Positions 1 through 5,882 of a DNA stretch of 7,331 nucleotides are shown here, in pieces. The stretch spans positions 1-7,331 of the forward strand of contig CAQBRY010000084.1 of assembly GCA_948762645.1 (NCBI GenBank), written 5' to 3'. Position 1 is the first letter of the stretch. Each line of letters starts with the position of its first letter. The notes below the pieces were generated by a model, which was given only the letters and a program-made list of their open reading frames with translations, was not told the DNA's origin and made no database searches. The DNA is from an uncultured Eubacteriales bacterium. GTDB lineage: Bacteria; Bacillota; Clostridia; Oscillospirales; Acutalibacteraceae. A program made the translations under genes and the position numbers.

Positions 1-419
1 GCGTACCACTCGTTCATAATATTTCTGAATGGTGTAAAATCATCTTCGCCCTTTTCGCTGTCAACTCCATCATTGACCGCTATCAGCCTGACATCGTGCA
101 TTGGCAATATCGTTTCAGTGAGTTGTCCGACTTCAATATAGTTTCTTCCAAGTCTTGACATATCTTTTACTATTATAGTGCTTACTTGGCCTGCCTCTAC
201 AAGTTGCATCATTTCTTTAAATCCTTGCCTATTAAACGTAACACCCGAAACTCCATCATCGATAAAAATTTTTATGTTCTTAAAACCATGTTCTTTTGCG
301 TATCGTATTAAAAGTGCTTTCTGATTTGAAATACTGTTGCTTTCACCCTCTAAATCATCATCTCGCGATAATCTTAAATATAAAGCTATTATTTTATCGC
401 ATTGTAAAATATTGTTTAT
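1..419 (-). CDS. Serine site-specific recombinase, N-terminal part (TnpX/large resolvase type), cut by window edge, no normal start codon
   Basis: This is the catalytic N-terminal domain of a large serine recombinase, the enzyme that excises and inserts transposons through a 5' phosphoserine-DNA link. About 139 codons are visible and the rest lies left of base 1. Near the N-terminus LYLRLSRDDD carries the likely nucleophile Ser (about residue 18). Further family blocks are IDDGVSG, VKDMSRLGRNY, VNDGVDSEKGEDDFTPFRN and MNEWYA, the last being typical of the TnpX/Tn4451-like and clostridial element recombinases with long C-terminal zinc and DNA-binding parts. No ATG, GTG or TTG lies in frame between the upstream stop (446-444) and the catalytic block. 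The best candidate start is an ATA at 419-417 (reading M/I-NNILQCDK), 8 nt after an AAAAAGG. Either a non-canonical start is used or an ATG was lost by mutation, so this copy may be poorly expressed or dead. The family call is firm; the start and activity are not. Confidence 0.87.
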   Translation of the reverse strand, partial: MNNILQCDKIIALYLRLSRDDDLEGESNSISNQKALLIRYAKEHGFKNIKIFIDDGVSGVTFNRQGFKEMMQLVEAGQVSTIIVKDMSRLGRNYIEVGQLTETILPMHDVRLIAVNDGVDSEKGEDDFTPFRNIMNEWY

Positions 420-427
420 TTTGTTAG

Positions 428-440
428 CCTTTTTCCTTCC
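428..440 (-). promoter_or_regulatory. Ribosome binding site in front of the recombinase
   Basis: Read on the minus strand, GGAAGG (440-435) is followed by AAAAAGG (434-428). The second purine run sits 8 nt before the ATA at 419-417, which is normal Shine-Dalgarno spacing, and this is the reason for choosing that codon as the ancestral start. Confidence 0.5.
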
Positions 441-469
441 AAATTAACAGCCAAAAACAATGTTTACAA

Positions 470-667
470 TTATATTATATCATGTTTTTGGGCTTTATGG
501 AGCCATTTCTCGGATTTTTTCTCAATCTCCGATACCAATAAATTTTTGATTTTTTCTTTTAATGTTCCGCCATTATTATCAAAATAAGAATTAATAATAT
601 ATGTTACTTTTCCGATTTTGGTTTTACTCTGTTTCTGAAATGAAATTATTTCAAATGAATCAGTCAT
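470..667 (-). CDS. tnpW: TnpW-family small transposon protein
   Basis: This is a 65-residue protein beginning MTDSFEIISF. Its core, KIGKVTYIINSYFD followed by TLKEKIKNLL, resembles the small TnpW proteins encoded beside tnpX in Tn4451-like elements, where the pattern is KIG-T-Y-V-HF, a short turn, and an amphipathic K-rich helix. Its biochemical role is not established to my knowledge. The start at 667 is preferred over the longer open frame to 916 because a full AAGGAG lies 9 nt upstream and the short form has the usual family length. The gene ends 51 nt before the presumed recombinase start and has the same direction, so the two are probably co-transcribed. Family assignment is by recalled motif only. 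Confidence 0.68.
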   Translation of the reverse strand: MTDSFEIISFQKQSKTKIGKVTYIINSYFDNNGGTLKEKIKNLLVSEIEKKSEKWLHKAQKHDII

Positions 668-916
668 GTTAGTTTTCTCCTTAAAAAATTCAAAATATCT
701 CAGCCCACCAAAATGGTGACACATGAATTCCATGTCCTTGCAAACTGCAAAGCTACCCTCATTGCCTGCGACGGTTTTTTCACGCTCGGACTGTGACTGG
801 GCAGGAGTATCTTTAATTGTTACCGAGATTTTTGTTATTCGGTTTTCAAGGTTCGCTGAGTGAAAATTTATCCCCTCATATATATAAAGAGTCTTTTGAG
901 GGTGTTTTTGGGGCAT
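668..916 (-). other. Unrecognised open stretch upstream of and in frame with the TnpW-like gene
   Basis: The frame stays open for 83 codons from an ATG at 916 and runs directly into the TnpW-like start. The translation includes DMEFMCHHFGGLRYFEFF and matches no family I recognise. No Shine-Dalgarno site precedes the ATG at 916. The stretch is somewhat richer in G and C than its surroundings. It could be the 5' untranslated region of the TnpW-like gene, the remnant of another small element gene, or a real N-terminal extension. I see no evidence that favours the extension. Confidence 0.25.
677..682 (-). promoter_or_regulatory. Strong Shine-Dalgarno site of the TnpW-like gene
   Basis: AAGGAG on the minus strand lies 9 nt before the ATG at 667-665. 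It decides the short 65-aa start against the longer in-frame ATG at 916, which has no purine-rich site in front of it. Confidence 0.8.
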
Positions 917-949
917 GTTTTCTGAAAAAATTTAATATTTCTACTTTAT

Positions 950-1340
950 TTACAAAAATCTTCTGATTACATTTAATATTTTTTCAAATCTTCTCCCGAT
1001 TGTCCTAGGGGTCTACTTTATAAATTTTTGATAATTCACGCTGTGTTCGGCACTCTTTAACTATGTAGCTGATAAATATTTGGTCTTCAATCGATAAACT
1101 TTTCACCGCTTTGTGCAGCATTGGGTTCTTAATCAGTTCAATCCAACCGAGTAAGCTTTGTCCTGCAACTTGCTTGTCCACATCAAAATCTTCTGAAAAA
1201 TTATCATATAAAATATCATCTATTTGTAGTTCGTGTTAATTTATCTTAGATTGTTTTATCTCGCCCTTTGTGTCCATATTTTTGATTACAGTATAAAAAT
1301 AAGCAATTTCATTCTTTATATCGTCACGATGATTTCTCAT
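950..1340 (-). pseudogene. Sigma-70 region 4-like helix-turn-helix gene, broken by a stop codon and a +1 frame break
   Basis: Read in one frame from about 1340 (MRNHRDDIKNE) the frame meets a TAA at 1238-1236. It then continues in the same frame with ELQIDDILYDNFSEDFDVD and a region resembling the end of small sigma-factor-like proteins of clostridial elements: IKNPMLHKAVKSLS, then RTQRELSKIYKVDP as a helix-turn-helix. At 1010-1005 the reading is CCC TAG. Skipping the T at 1007 restores the recognition helix and tail RTIGRRFEKILNVIRRFL, which ends at a TAA at 952-950. Two separate lesions make a pseudogene the simplest reading. The N-terminal boundary is uncertain; GGGG lies 8 nt before the ATG at 1340, and the open frame itself extends to an ATG at 1418. 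In intact relatives such a protein would be expected to act in transcription of element genes; that is inference. Confidence 0.6.
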
Positions 1341-1450
1341 CACTTTAACCCCAAAATTATTTGATTTTTTCAAACAATTGGGAATAGCTACGGATAGCGT
1401 ATGTAATAGAGAAACCATCGTTTATTCATAGGCTTGTCCTCATATAGCCT

Positions 1451-1493
1451 AAAAAAAGAGCAGAGTTATACATGTAATCGCGCAAACTCTGCT
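1451..1493 (-). terminator. Intrinsic terminator for leftward transcription
   Basis: AGCAGAGTT (1459-1467) and AACTCTGCT (1485-1493) form a perfect 9-bp stem with a 17-nt loop. On the minus strand the stem is followed after one base by seven T residues (1457-1451). On the plus strand the stem is followed by A residues, so it should not stop rightward transcripts. No leftward gene is visible just upstream, so it may insulate the element genes or mark a lost gene. Confidence 0.65.
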
Positions 1494-1515
1494 AAAAAAT
1501 AGGTGCTATTGACAT

Positions 1516-1575
1516 TGTTCTGCATTAAATTACAGAATTAACCTATATGTATGTACTTTTATATATTGCAGAACA
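1516..1575. repeat. Perfect 9-bp inverted repeat, arms 42 nt apart
   Basis: TGTTCTGCA (1516-1524) is the exact reverse complement of TGCAGAACA (1567-1575). The A/T-rich interval between them has no further pairing I can see. The arms could be recombinase or repressor half-sites, or a long-loop RNA hairpin. Confidence 0.5.
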
Positions 1576-1591
1576 TAATCAATAACTCATT

Positions 1592-1721
1592 ACTACAAAT
1601 CCCCCTTTGAGGTGCTGCACCTAAATTTAAAATAGGCTACGCACTTTCTTATGTATTAAAAATCGGTCAAGGCTTTTGAAAATATAAGCATGACCGTTAA
1701 TTAAATTTTATTATTTGTAGT
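1592..1721. repeat. Wide inverted repeat enclosing two smaller hairpins
   Basis: ACTACAAAT (1592-1600) pairs with ATTTGTAGT (1713-1721). The interval contains AGGTGC-T-GCACCT (1610-1622) and the hairpin at 1664-1696, giving a possible multi-branched fold. A 9-bp match over 112 nt in AT-rich DNA may be chance. Confidence 0.3.
1658..1696 (-). terminator. Hairpin, possible second leftward terminator
   Basis: CGGTCA (1664-1669) pairs with TGACCG (1691-1696), with inner pairing GCTT/AAGC. On the minus strand the stem is followed by A and then five T residues (1662-1658). The internal bulges make it weaker than the hairpin at 1459-1493. Confidence 0.4.
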
Positions 1722-1802
1722 TGGGAAAAATTTGCCATATGGCGCATGATATTTTTAGACAATAAATAGAAAGATTAGACTACGCGGAATAAAAACTGCA
1801 AC

Positions 1803-1831
1803 TTGTTTTTCATAGTTATTTGTGATATAAT
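1803..1831 (+). promoter_or_regulatory. Sigma-A-type promoter of the ABC-F operon
   Basis: A -35 TTGTTT (1803-1808) and a perfect -10 TATAAT (1826-1831) are separated by exactly 17 nt. Transcription would start near 1838-1840, leaving about 220 nt of leader before the ABC-F start codon. It is the only strong promoter seen ahead of the five rightward genes. Confidence 0.82.
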
Positions 1832-1860
1832 ATATTTGAATTTTATGGGGAGGTGGAAAG

Positions 1861-1881
1861 ATGCGCAATTTTTCTTGCTAG
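1861..1881 (+). CDS. Leader peptide MRNFSC
   Basis: This six-codon ORF (ATG at 1861, TAG at 1879-1881) lies behind a very strong Shine-Dalgarno GGGGAGG (1847-1853) with 7 nt spacing, better than that of the ABC-F gene itself. Its last codons contain TTTCTTGC (1871-1878), the reverse complement of GCAAGAAA at 1938-1945. Short leader ORFs of this sort precede many ABC-F, erm and cat genes, where drug-stalled ribosomes change leader folding. A longer overlapping frame from the ATG at 1845 (17 codons) lacks a Shine-Dalgarno site and is less likely. Which drug stalls here, if any, cannot be read from the sequence. Confidence 0.72.
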   Translation: MRNFSC

Positions 1882-1886
1882 TTTAT

Positions 1887-1933
1887 AGGTGTAAAAATTA
1901 AGATGCTATTTGTATTACTGAGTTTTTATACCT
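1887..1933 (+). promoter_or_regulatory. First leader hairpin
   Basis: AGGTGTAAAAA (1887-1897) pairs over 11 bp, with one G-U, to TTTTTATACCT (1923-1933). The loop is 25 nt and a run of T residues extends to 1937. Its 5' arm resembles the 5' arm of the main terminator (TATAGGTGTAAAAATTA against TATAGGTTGTAAGAATTA), as if the module had been duplicated or the two arms could exchange partners. Confidence 0.45.
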
Positions 1934-2001
1934 TTTTGCAAGAAAGTTGTGTTCCTTACCCTCCTTATACATATAGACGTCATCTTTATATAGTTTTATA
2001 G
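1903..2001 (+). CDS. Possible second leader ORF of 32 codons (weak)
   Basis: An ATG at 1903 opens 32 codons beginning MLFVLLSFYTFLQES and ending with TAG at 1999-2001, inside the 5' arm of the main terminator. Translation to that stop would place a ribosome on the arm and could affect termination. Only a weak purine stretch (ATTAAG) precedes the ATG, so this is probably a chance frame and is listed because of its position. Confidence 0.2.
   Translation: MLFVLLSFYTFLQESCVPYPPYTYRRHLYIVL
1938..1946 (+). promoter_or_regulatory. Antiterminator segment of the attenuator
   Basis: GCAAGAAAG can pair in two exclusive ways: over 8 bp with the leader-ORF tail TTTCTTGC (1871-1878), or over 9 bp with CTTTCTTGC (2015-2023) in the 3' arm and loop of the terminator. 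A ribosome stalled on the leader ORF would hide the first partner and leave this segment free to open the terminator. The preceding ACCTTTTTG (1930-1938) can also pair with CAAAAAGGT (2041-2049) at the ABC-F ribosome binding site, so initiation may be affected too. The complementarity is directly visible; the mechanism is inferred from known ABC-F and erm attenuators. Confidence 0.65.
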
Positions 2002-2039
2002 GTTGTAAGAATTACTTTCTTGCGACCTATAATTTTTTT
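1996..2039 (+). terminator. Intrinsic terminator (attenuator) just upstream of the ABC-F gene
   Basis: Bases 1996-2011 pair with 2017-2032 in a 16-bp stem with two G-U pairs and a 5-nt loop (TTACT), followed at once by seven T residues (2033-2039). It ends 19 nt before the ABC-F ATG and so would block the whole operon unless opened. Confidence 0.85.
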
Positions 2040-2058
2040 ACAAAAAGGTGTGATTTAT

Positions 2059-3546
2059 ATGTCTATAATAAGCATTCAAAATTTAACTTTCGGATATGAT
2101 GGTAGCTATGACAACGTTTTTGAAAATGTATCTTTTCAAATAGATACAGATTGGAAGCTTGGCTTTACAGGTAGAAACGGACGAGGTAAAACTACATTTT
2201 TAAAACTTTTAATGGGAAAATATGAATACCGAGGCACAATTTCAAGTAATATGGAGTTTGACTATTTTCCATTTGAGGTAAACGATAAATCTCAGTTTGC
2301 GATAGATATAATCAAAGAAAAAGCTTATCTTGAAGATTACGATTATTGGAAAATTCATAAGGAATTATCTTTTCTCGACATTGATGAAGAAATACTTTAT
2401 AGACCTTTTAATTCGCTCAGTGGCGGTGAGCAAGCTAAAATTTTACTTGTGAGTCTATTTTTAAAAGAAAATTCTTTTTTGCTGATTGACGAACCCACAA
2501 ACCATTTGGATATAAAAGCCAGAGAAATAGTAAGTAATTATCTTAAAAGCAAAAAAGGGTTTATCCTTGTTTCGCACGACAGAAACTTTTTAGACAACTG
2601 CATCGACCACATTTTGTCTATAAACAAGACAAATATAGAAATTCAAAAAGGTAACTTTTCATCTTGGTACGAAAATAAGCAAAGACAAGATAACTTTGAA
2701 ATGGCTAAAAATGAAAAGTTAAAAAAAGATATCGAAAGGCTTGAAAGCTCAGCAAAACAAAGTGCTAGGTGGTCTAACAAAGTAGAAAAATCAAAACATG
2801 GCACTCGTAATTCAGGACTCCGCCCTGACAGAGGTTACATTGGGCACAAAGCTGCAAAAATGATGAAACGCTCTAAAAATATGGAAGTGAGGAAACAATC
2901 TGCAATCGAGGAAAAATCTAATCTTCTTAAAAACATCGAAAGTGCCAGCGAACTTAAAATTCATTTTTTAAAACATACGCCAACTAGGCTCCTAAGTTTA
3001 AAAGGTGTTTCCTTATTTTATGGCAGTAAAGAAATTTGCAGTAATATTAGTTTTGAGGTAAACCAAGACGACAGAATCGCTCTTTATGGTAAAAATGGAT
3101 GCGGTAAATCCACAATTTTGAAATTTATAAACGGAAATGATAAAATAAAATCAACAGGTAATTTTGAGAAAGCAAGCAATTTGAAAATATCTTACGTTTC
3201 ACAAGACACATCACATTTAACCGGTAATCTTAACGATTTTGCAAAATCAGAGAATATTGATGAAAGCTTATTTAAAACCATTTTAAGGAAGCTTGACTTT
3301 TCACGCACTCAGTTCGAAAAAGATATTTCTGACTTTAGTGGAGGACAAAAAAAGAAAGTCTTGATTGCTAAAAGTCTTTGTGAGCAGGCACACTTGTATT
3401 TATGGGACGAACCGCTTAACTTTATTGATATTTTATCACGTATACAAATTGAAAATTTAATTCTAAAATTCAGGCCGACTATCTTATTTGTTGAACACGA
3501 TAAAACTTTCAGCGAAAAGATTGCTACAAAAATTTTAAAAATTTAA
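2059..3546 (+). CDS. ABC-F ribosome-protection ATPase, Lsa/Vga-like antibiotic-resistance type
   Basis: This 495-residue protein has two ABC ATPase domains in one chain and no membrane segments, as in ABC-F factors. These bind the ribosomal E site and dislodge peptidyl-transferase-centre drugs (lincosamides, pleuromutilins, streptogramin A for the Lsa group). Domain 1: Walker A GRNGRGKT (38-45), signature LSGGE (120-124), Walker B LLIDEP (141-146), switch SHD (172-174). A long charged, helical interdomain linker follows (about 200-305), the part that reaches the drug site. Domain 2: GKNGCGKS (344-351), FSGGQ (426-430), LWDEP (448-452), EHD (479-481). GRNGRGKTT and the PTNHLD stretch are typical of the Lsa group, and the length fits. 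The ATG at 2059 is used because AAAAAGGTG lies just upstream; an in-frame TTG at 2020 falls inside the terminator hairpin. The gene is intact and followed 12 nt later by the exporter pseudogene. Exact Lsa subtype and drug spectrum cannot be assigned by eye. Confidence 0.93.
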   Translation: MSIISIQNLTFGYDGSYDNVFENVSFQIDTDWKLGFTGRNGRGKTTFLKLLMGKYEYRGTISSNMEFDYFPFEVNDKSQFAIDIIKEKAYLEDYDYWKIHKELSFLDIDEEILYRPFNSLSGGEQAKILLVSLFLKENSFLLIDEPTNHLDIKAREIVSNYLKSKKGFILVSHDRNFLDNCIDHILSINKTNIEIQKGNFSSWYENKQRQDNFEMAKNEKLKKDIERLESSAKQSARWSNKVEKSKHGTRNSGLRPDRGYIGHKAAKMMKRSKNMEVRKQSAIEEKSNLLKNIESASELKIHFLKHTPTRLLSLKGVSLFYGSKEICSNISFEVNQDDRIALYGKNGCGKSTILKFINGNDKIKSTGNFEKASNLKISYVSQDTSHLTGNLNDFAKSENIDESLFKTILRKLDFSRTQFEKDISDFSGGQKKKVLIAKSLCEQAHLYLWDEPLNFIDILSRIQIENLILKFRPTILFVEHDKTFSEKIATKILKI

Positions 3547-3558
3547 GGAGAGGAATTT

Positions 3559-5299
3559 ATGAAAAATAAAAAGTGGACAAAACTATTATCGTATTACAAA
3601 CCGTATAAAAAAGAATTATTTTTAGACTTGCTGTTCTCAATAATTTATAGCATTGCTGTAACCTCTATCCCCCTTTTAATCAGATATGTAACAACAAACA
3701 TCGTAAACCTTGAAAAAGACGACGTGTACCGCCTTCTCCTCTTAATCACAGGCGGTAATTATGGGATTATTTGTTATTGTATCTTTATGTTTAAGATATA
3801 CTAAATATCAAGTAAATATGCTTGCCGCTAAAGTTGAAGCGGATATAAAAACTGAAATTTTTAAACACTTTCAAAAGCAAAGCTTTAGTTTTTTTGATGA
3901 GCGAAAAGTTGGCTCTCTTATGTCACACATTACTACAGATGCTTATAACCTTACTGTGCTTATAAAACAAATCCCTGAAACACTTCTCGATTTTACAATA
4001 AGGCTAATAGGTACAGGAATTATCTTATTTCTAACAAGTCCCACTTTTGGAACAATAACTTTCGGAATTTTAATATTGACTTTTTCTATTGCGTCTTATT
4101 TCATTCCTAAGATTCAAAAAAATATGGGGAAAGCAAGGGGAATTTATTCCGAGCTTACATCTAATTTGGAAGAGAGTCTATCAGGTATAAAAACAATTCA
4201 GTCTTTCGCAAACGAAGACAAAGAAATTTTAAAATATAATGATAATATAAATACATATTAAAAAAACAAAAAAGCAACACATAAGCTTTTAGGTACTGTC
4301 GAATCCACAATTGACCCAATTATAATAGGTTTAATTCCGATAGTTACGATAATTGCCATGTTCTTTATTTTAGACGGAAAATTTGATATAAGCGATTTAG
4401 TTGTATTTATGTTGTATGCAGATATTCTCATTGGACCAATGTTCAATGTTTTATCTCTTATAGAAAGATTTAATGAGGGTGCTGTCGAATTTAAAAGAAT
4501 CGTTAAAGTGTTATCAATAGAGCCTGAAATAGTTGATTCTCCAAATGCTATGGAGCTAAAAACCATTCAAGGAAATATCAAATTTAAGAACGTTTCGTTT
4601 AATTATAAAGCTGGAAAAGAAATATTCAAAAATTTAAGCTTCGAGATACAAGACGGCGAATATGTAGCTTTGGTAGGAACATCCGGAACAGGAAAGTCTA
4701 CGCTTTGTAATCTAATACCGAGATTTTATGACGTTACAAGTGGAGAAATTCTGATTGACAACATTCCTATAAAAAACATAAAACTGAAAGACTTACGAAA
4801 AAATATTGGCTTCGTACAACAAGATACGTTCTTGTTTTCTGGTACGGTTATGGACAACATCCGCTACGGAAATCTTGATGCGTCTAAAGAGGAAATTATA
4901 ATGGCATCCAAAAACGCCTACGCTCACGATTTTATTATGGAACTTGAAAAAGGTTACGATACTCCTATCGGAGAAAGAGGTGTAAAGCTTTCCGGCGGTC
5001 AAAAACAAAGACTTGCAATTGCGAGAACATTTTTAAAAAATCCACCTATTTTAATTTTTGACGAAGCAACTTCAAGTCTTGATAATGAAAGTGAAAGATT
5101 TATTCAAATGTCAATGGAGAATTTAGCAAAAAATCGTACTACCATAGTTATTGCTCATAGGCTTTCGACCATAAAAAATGCAAAAAGAATATTGGTTTTA
5201 AATCAAACTGGTATAGCTGAAGAAGGCACGCACGATGAACTTTTGAGTAAAAATGGTATTTATGCAGGCTTATATAATTTGCAGTTTCAAAAGTTGTAA
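3559..5299 (+). pseudogene. ABC half-exporter (BmrA/LmrA-like permease-ATPase), broken in two places
   Basis: An N-terminal six-helix exporter domain is followed by an ATPase domain. Repaired, it would be about 579 residues, the normal length of a half-transporter that works as a dimer. The ATPase part is complete: VGTSGTGKST (4673-4702), QQD Q-loop (near 4817), LSGGQ (4988-5002), ILIFDEATSSLD (5048-5083) and AHR switch (near 5156). Lesion 1: frame 1 fails near 3757. Removing one A from the AA at 3757-3758 joins LLLLITGG to IMGLFVIVSLCLRY and restores the second frame. Lesion 2: TAA at 4259-4261, after which the same frame continues as KNKKATHKLLG. An internal ATG at 4358 could give only a detached ATPase fragment. 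The start at 3559 has GGAGAGG 6 nt upstream and lies 12 nt after the ABC-F stop, so the gene was part of the same operon. It probably once exported a drug or peptide; the substrate is unknown. Confidence 0.88.
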
Positions 5300-5339
5300 A
5301 TTGTATAACAATATAACACTTATTCAGAGGCTACATAAA

Positions 5340-5837
5340 ATGAAAATAGCATTTTTAGATAGAGACGGGGCTATAATTAAAGATTATCCTGATAATATGT
5401 GGAAAGATATTAAGTCTCCTGAGTTTTTAAATGGGTCGATAGAAACCCTGCAACATATTAAAAACAGAGGTTTTGAGATAATCATTATAACAAACCAGTA
5501 TTTAATCGGAAAGGGAATAATCACTTTAGAAGATTATCAGAAGTTTAACGATTTATTTCTAAGAACTTTAAATAAAAATGGAATAAATGTGTGGGATGTC
5601 TTCTATTGCCCTCATTCAAGAATACAAAATTGTGATTGTATAAAACCAAAACTGGGGCTTATTAATCAAGCTATACATAAATATCCGGATATAAATTTAA
5701 GCTGTTCTTTTTATGTCTGAGATTCTGGCTGCGACAAAGAACTTGCTAAAGCGTTTAAAATTAAGTTTTATGGCATAAACCTTGATTGTGACAATAATAT
5801 AAGTTCTTTGAAAGATGTAATTAGATTTTTAAATTAA
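5340..5837 (+). pseudogene. HAD phosphatase, GmhB/HisB-N-like with zinc loop, interrupted by TGA
   Basis: This family removes phosphate from sugar or histidinol phosphates. Motif I is FLDRDG with catalytic Asp7 and Asp9, motif II is IIIITNQ (Thr51), and the motif III Lys lies in KPKLG (Lys102). Between them a zinc-binding loop has Cys90, His92, Cys98 and Cys100, which is specific to GmhB and HisB-N-type members. Codon 127 is TGA (5718-5720). The frame then continues DSGCDKELAKAFKIKFYGI to a TAA at 5835-5837, for about 165 codons. The TGA stands where motif IV normally reads V-G-D-S, so a GGA-to-TGA change is likely. The truncated 126-aa product would lack the motif IV acid that binds magnesium and should be inactive. 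The start at 5340 has AGAGG 9 nt upstream; the open frame reaching back to 5253 overlaps the exporter and is not used. The physiological substrate in this operon is unknown. Confidence 0.85.
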
Positions 5838-5882
5838 AAATCATTTAATAAATTAAAATATAAACGTTGGAAAGGAAATAAG

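Larger units (their letters stand above)
1419..1802. other. Non-coding divide between the leftward element genes and the rightward operon
   Basis: No credible coding sequence is found on either strand. The stretch holds two hairpins with minus-strand U-runs, a pair of 9-bp inverted repeats 42 nt apart, a wider 9-bp inverted pair, the short mirror AGGTGC-T-GCACCT at 1610-1622, the self-complementary AATAG-GTG-CTATT at 1498-1510 and GCCATATGGC at 1734-1743. A perfect -35 hexamer TTGACA occurs on the plus strand at 1509-1514, but the only facing -10 candidate (CAGAAT, 18 nt spacing) is poor, so I do not call a promoter. Possible roles are an element end or attachment region, or a leftover of lost cargo. 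Confidence 0.5.

Noticed and set aside
1509..1538. Promoter starting from the perfect TTGACA at 1509-1514
   Set aside because: The only facing -10 is CAGAAT at 18 nt spacing, and no gene follows before the much better promoter at 1803-1831.
2020..2058. Upstream TTG start for the ABC-F protein, adding 13 residues
   Set aside because: The TTG lies in the 3' arm of the terminator, the added residues do not belong to the family, and the ATG at 2059 has its own ribosome site.
3743..3775. Programmed frameshift in the exporter
   Set aside because: The junction (GGTAATTATG) is not a slippery sequence, and a second lesion (TAA at 4259) lies downstream in the same gene.
4258..4566. Minus-strand open frame of about 102 codons
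   Set aside because: It lies entirely opposite the exporter gene, whose frame there carries family-typical permease sequence; no ribosome site or family match.
4793..5008. Minus-strand open frame of 71 codons
   Set aside because: It is the shadow of the ABC exporter ATPase domain between its Walker A and signature motifs.
5253..5339. Earlier start for the HAD gene overlapping the exporter
   Set aside because: The extra residues precede the motif I strand that normally begins the protein, and the ATG at 5340 has AGAGG at proper spacing.
5300..5339. Terminator between exporter and HAD gene
   Set aside because: ATTGT-ATA-ACAAT is only a 5-bp AT-rich stem with no U-run, too weak to be a terminator.
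5718..5720. TGA decoded as glycine, as in some candidate-phylum bacteria, or as selenocysteine
   Set aside because: It is the only in-frame TGA in a well-supported gene here, nearby genes carry other stops and a frameshift from decay, the gene content is clostridial, and no selenocysteine-insertion hairpin was recognised.
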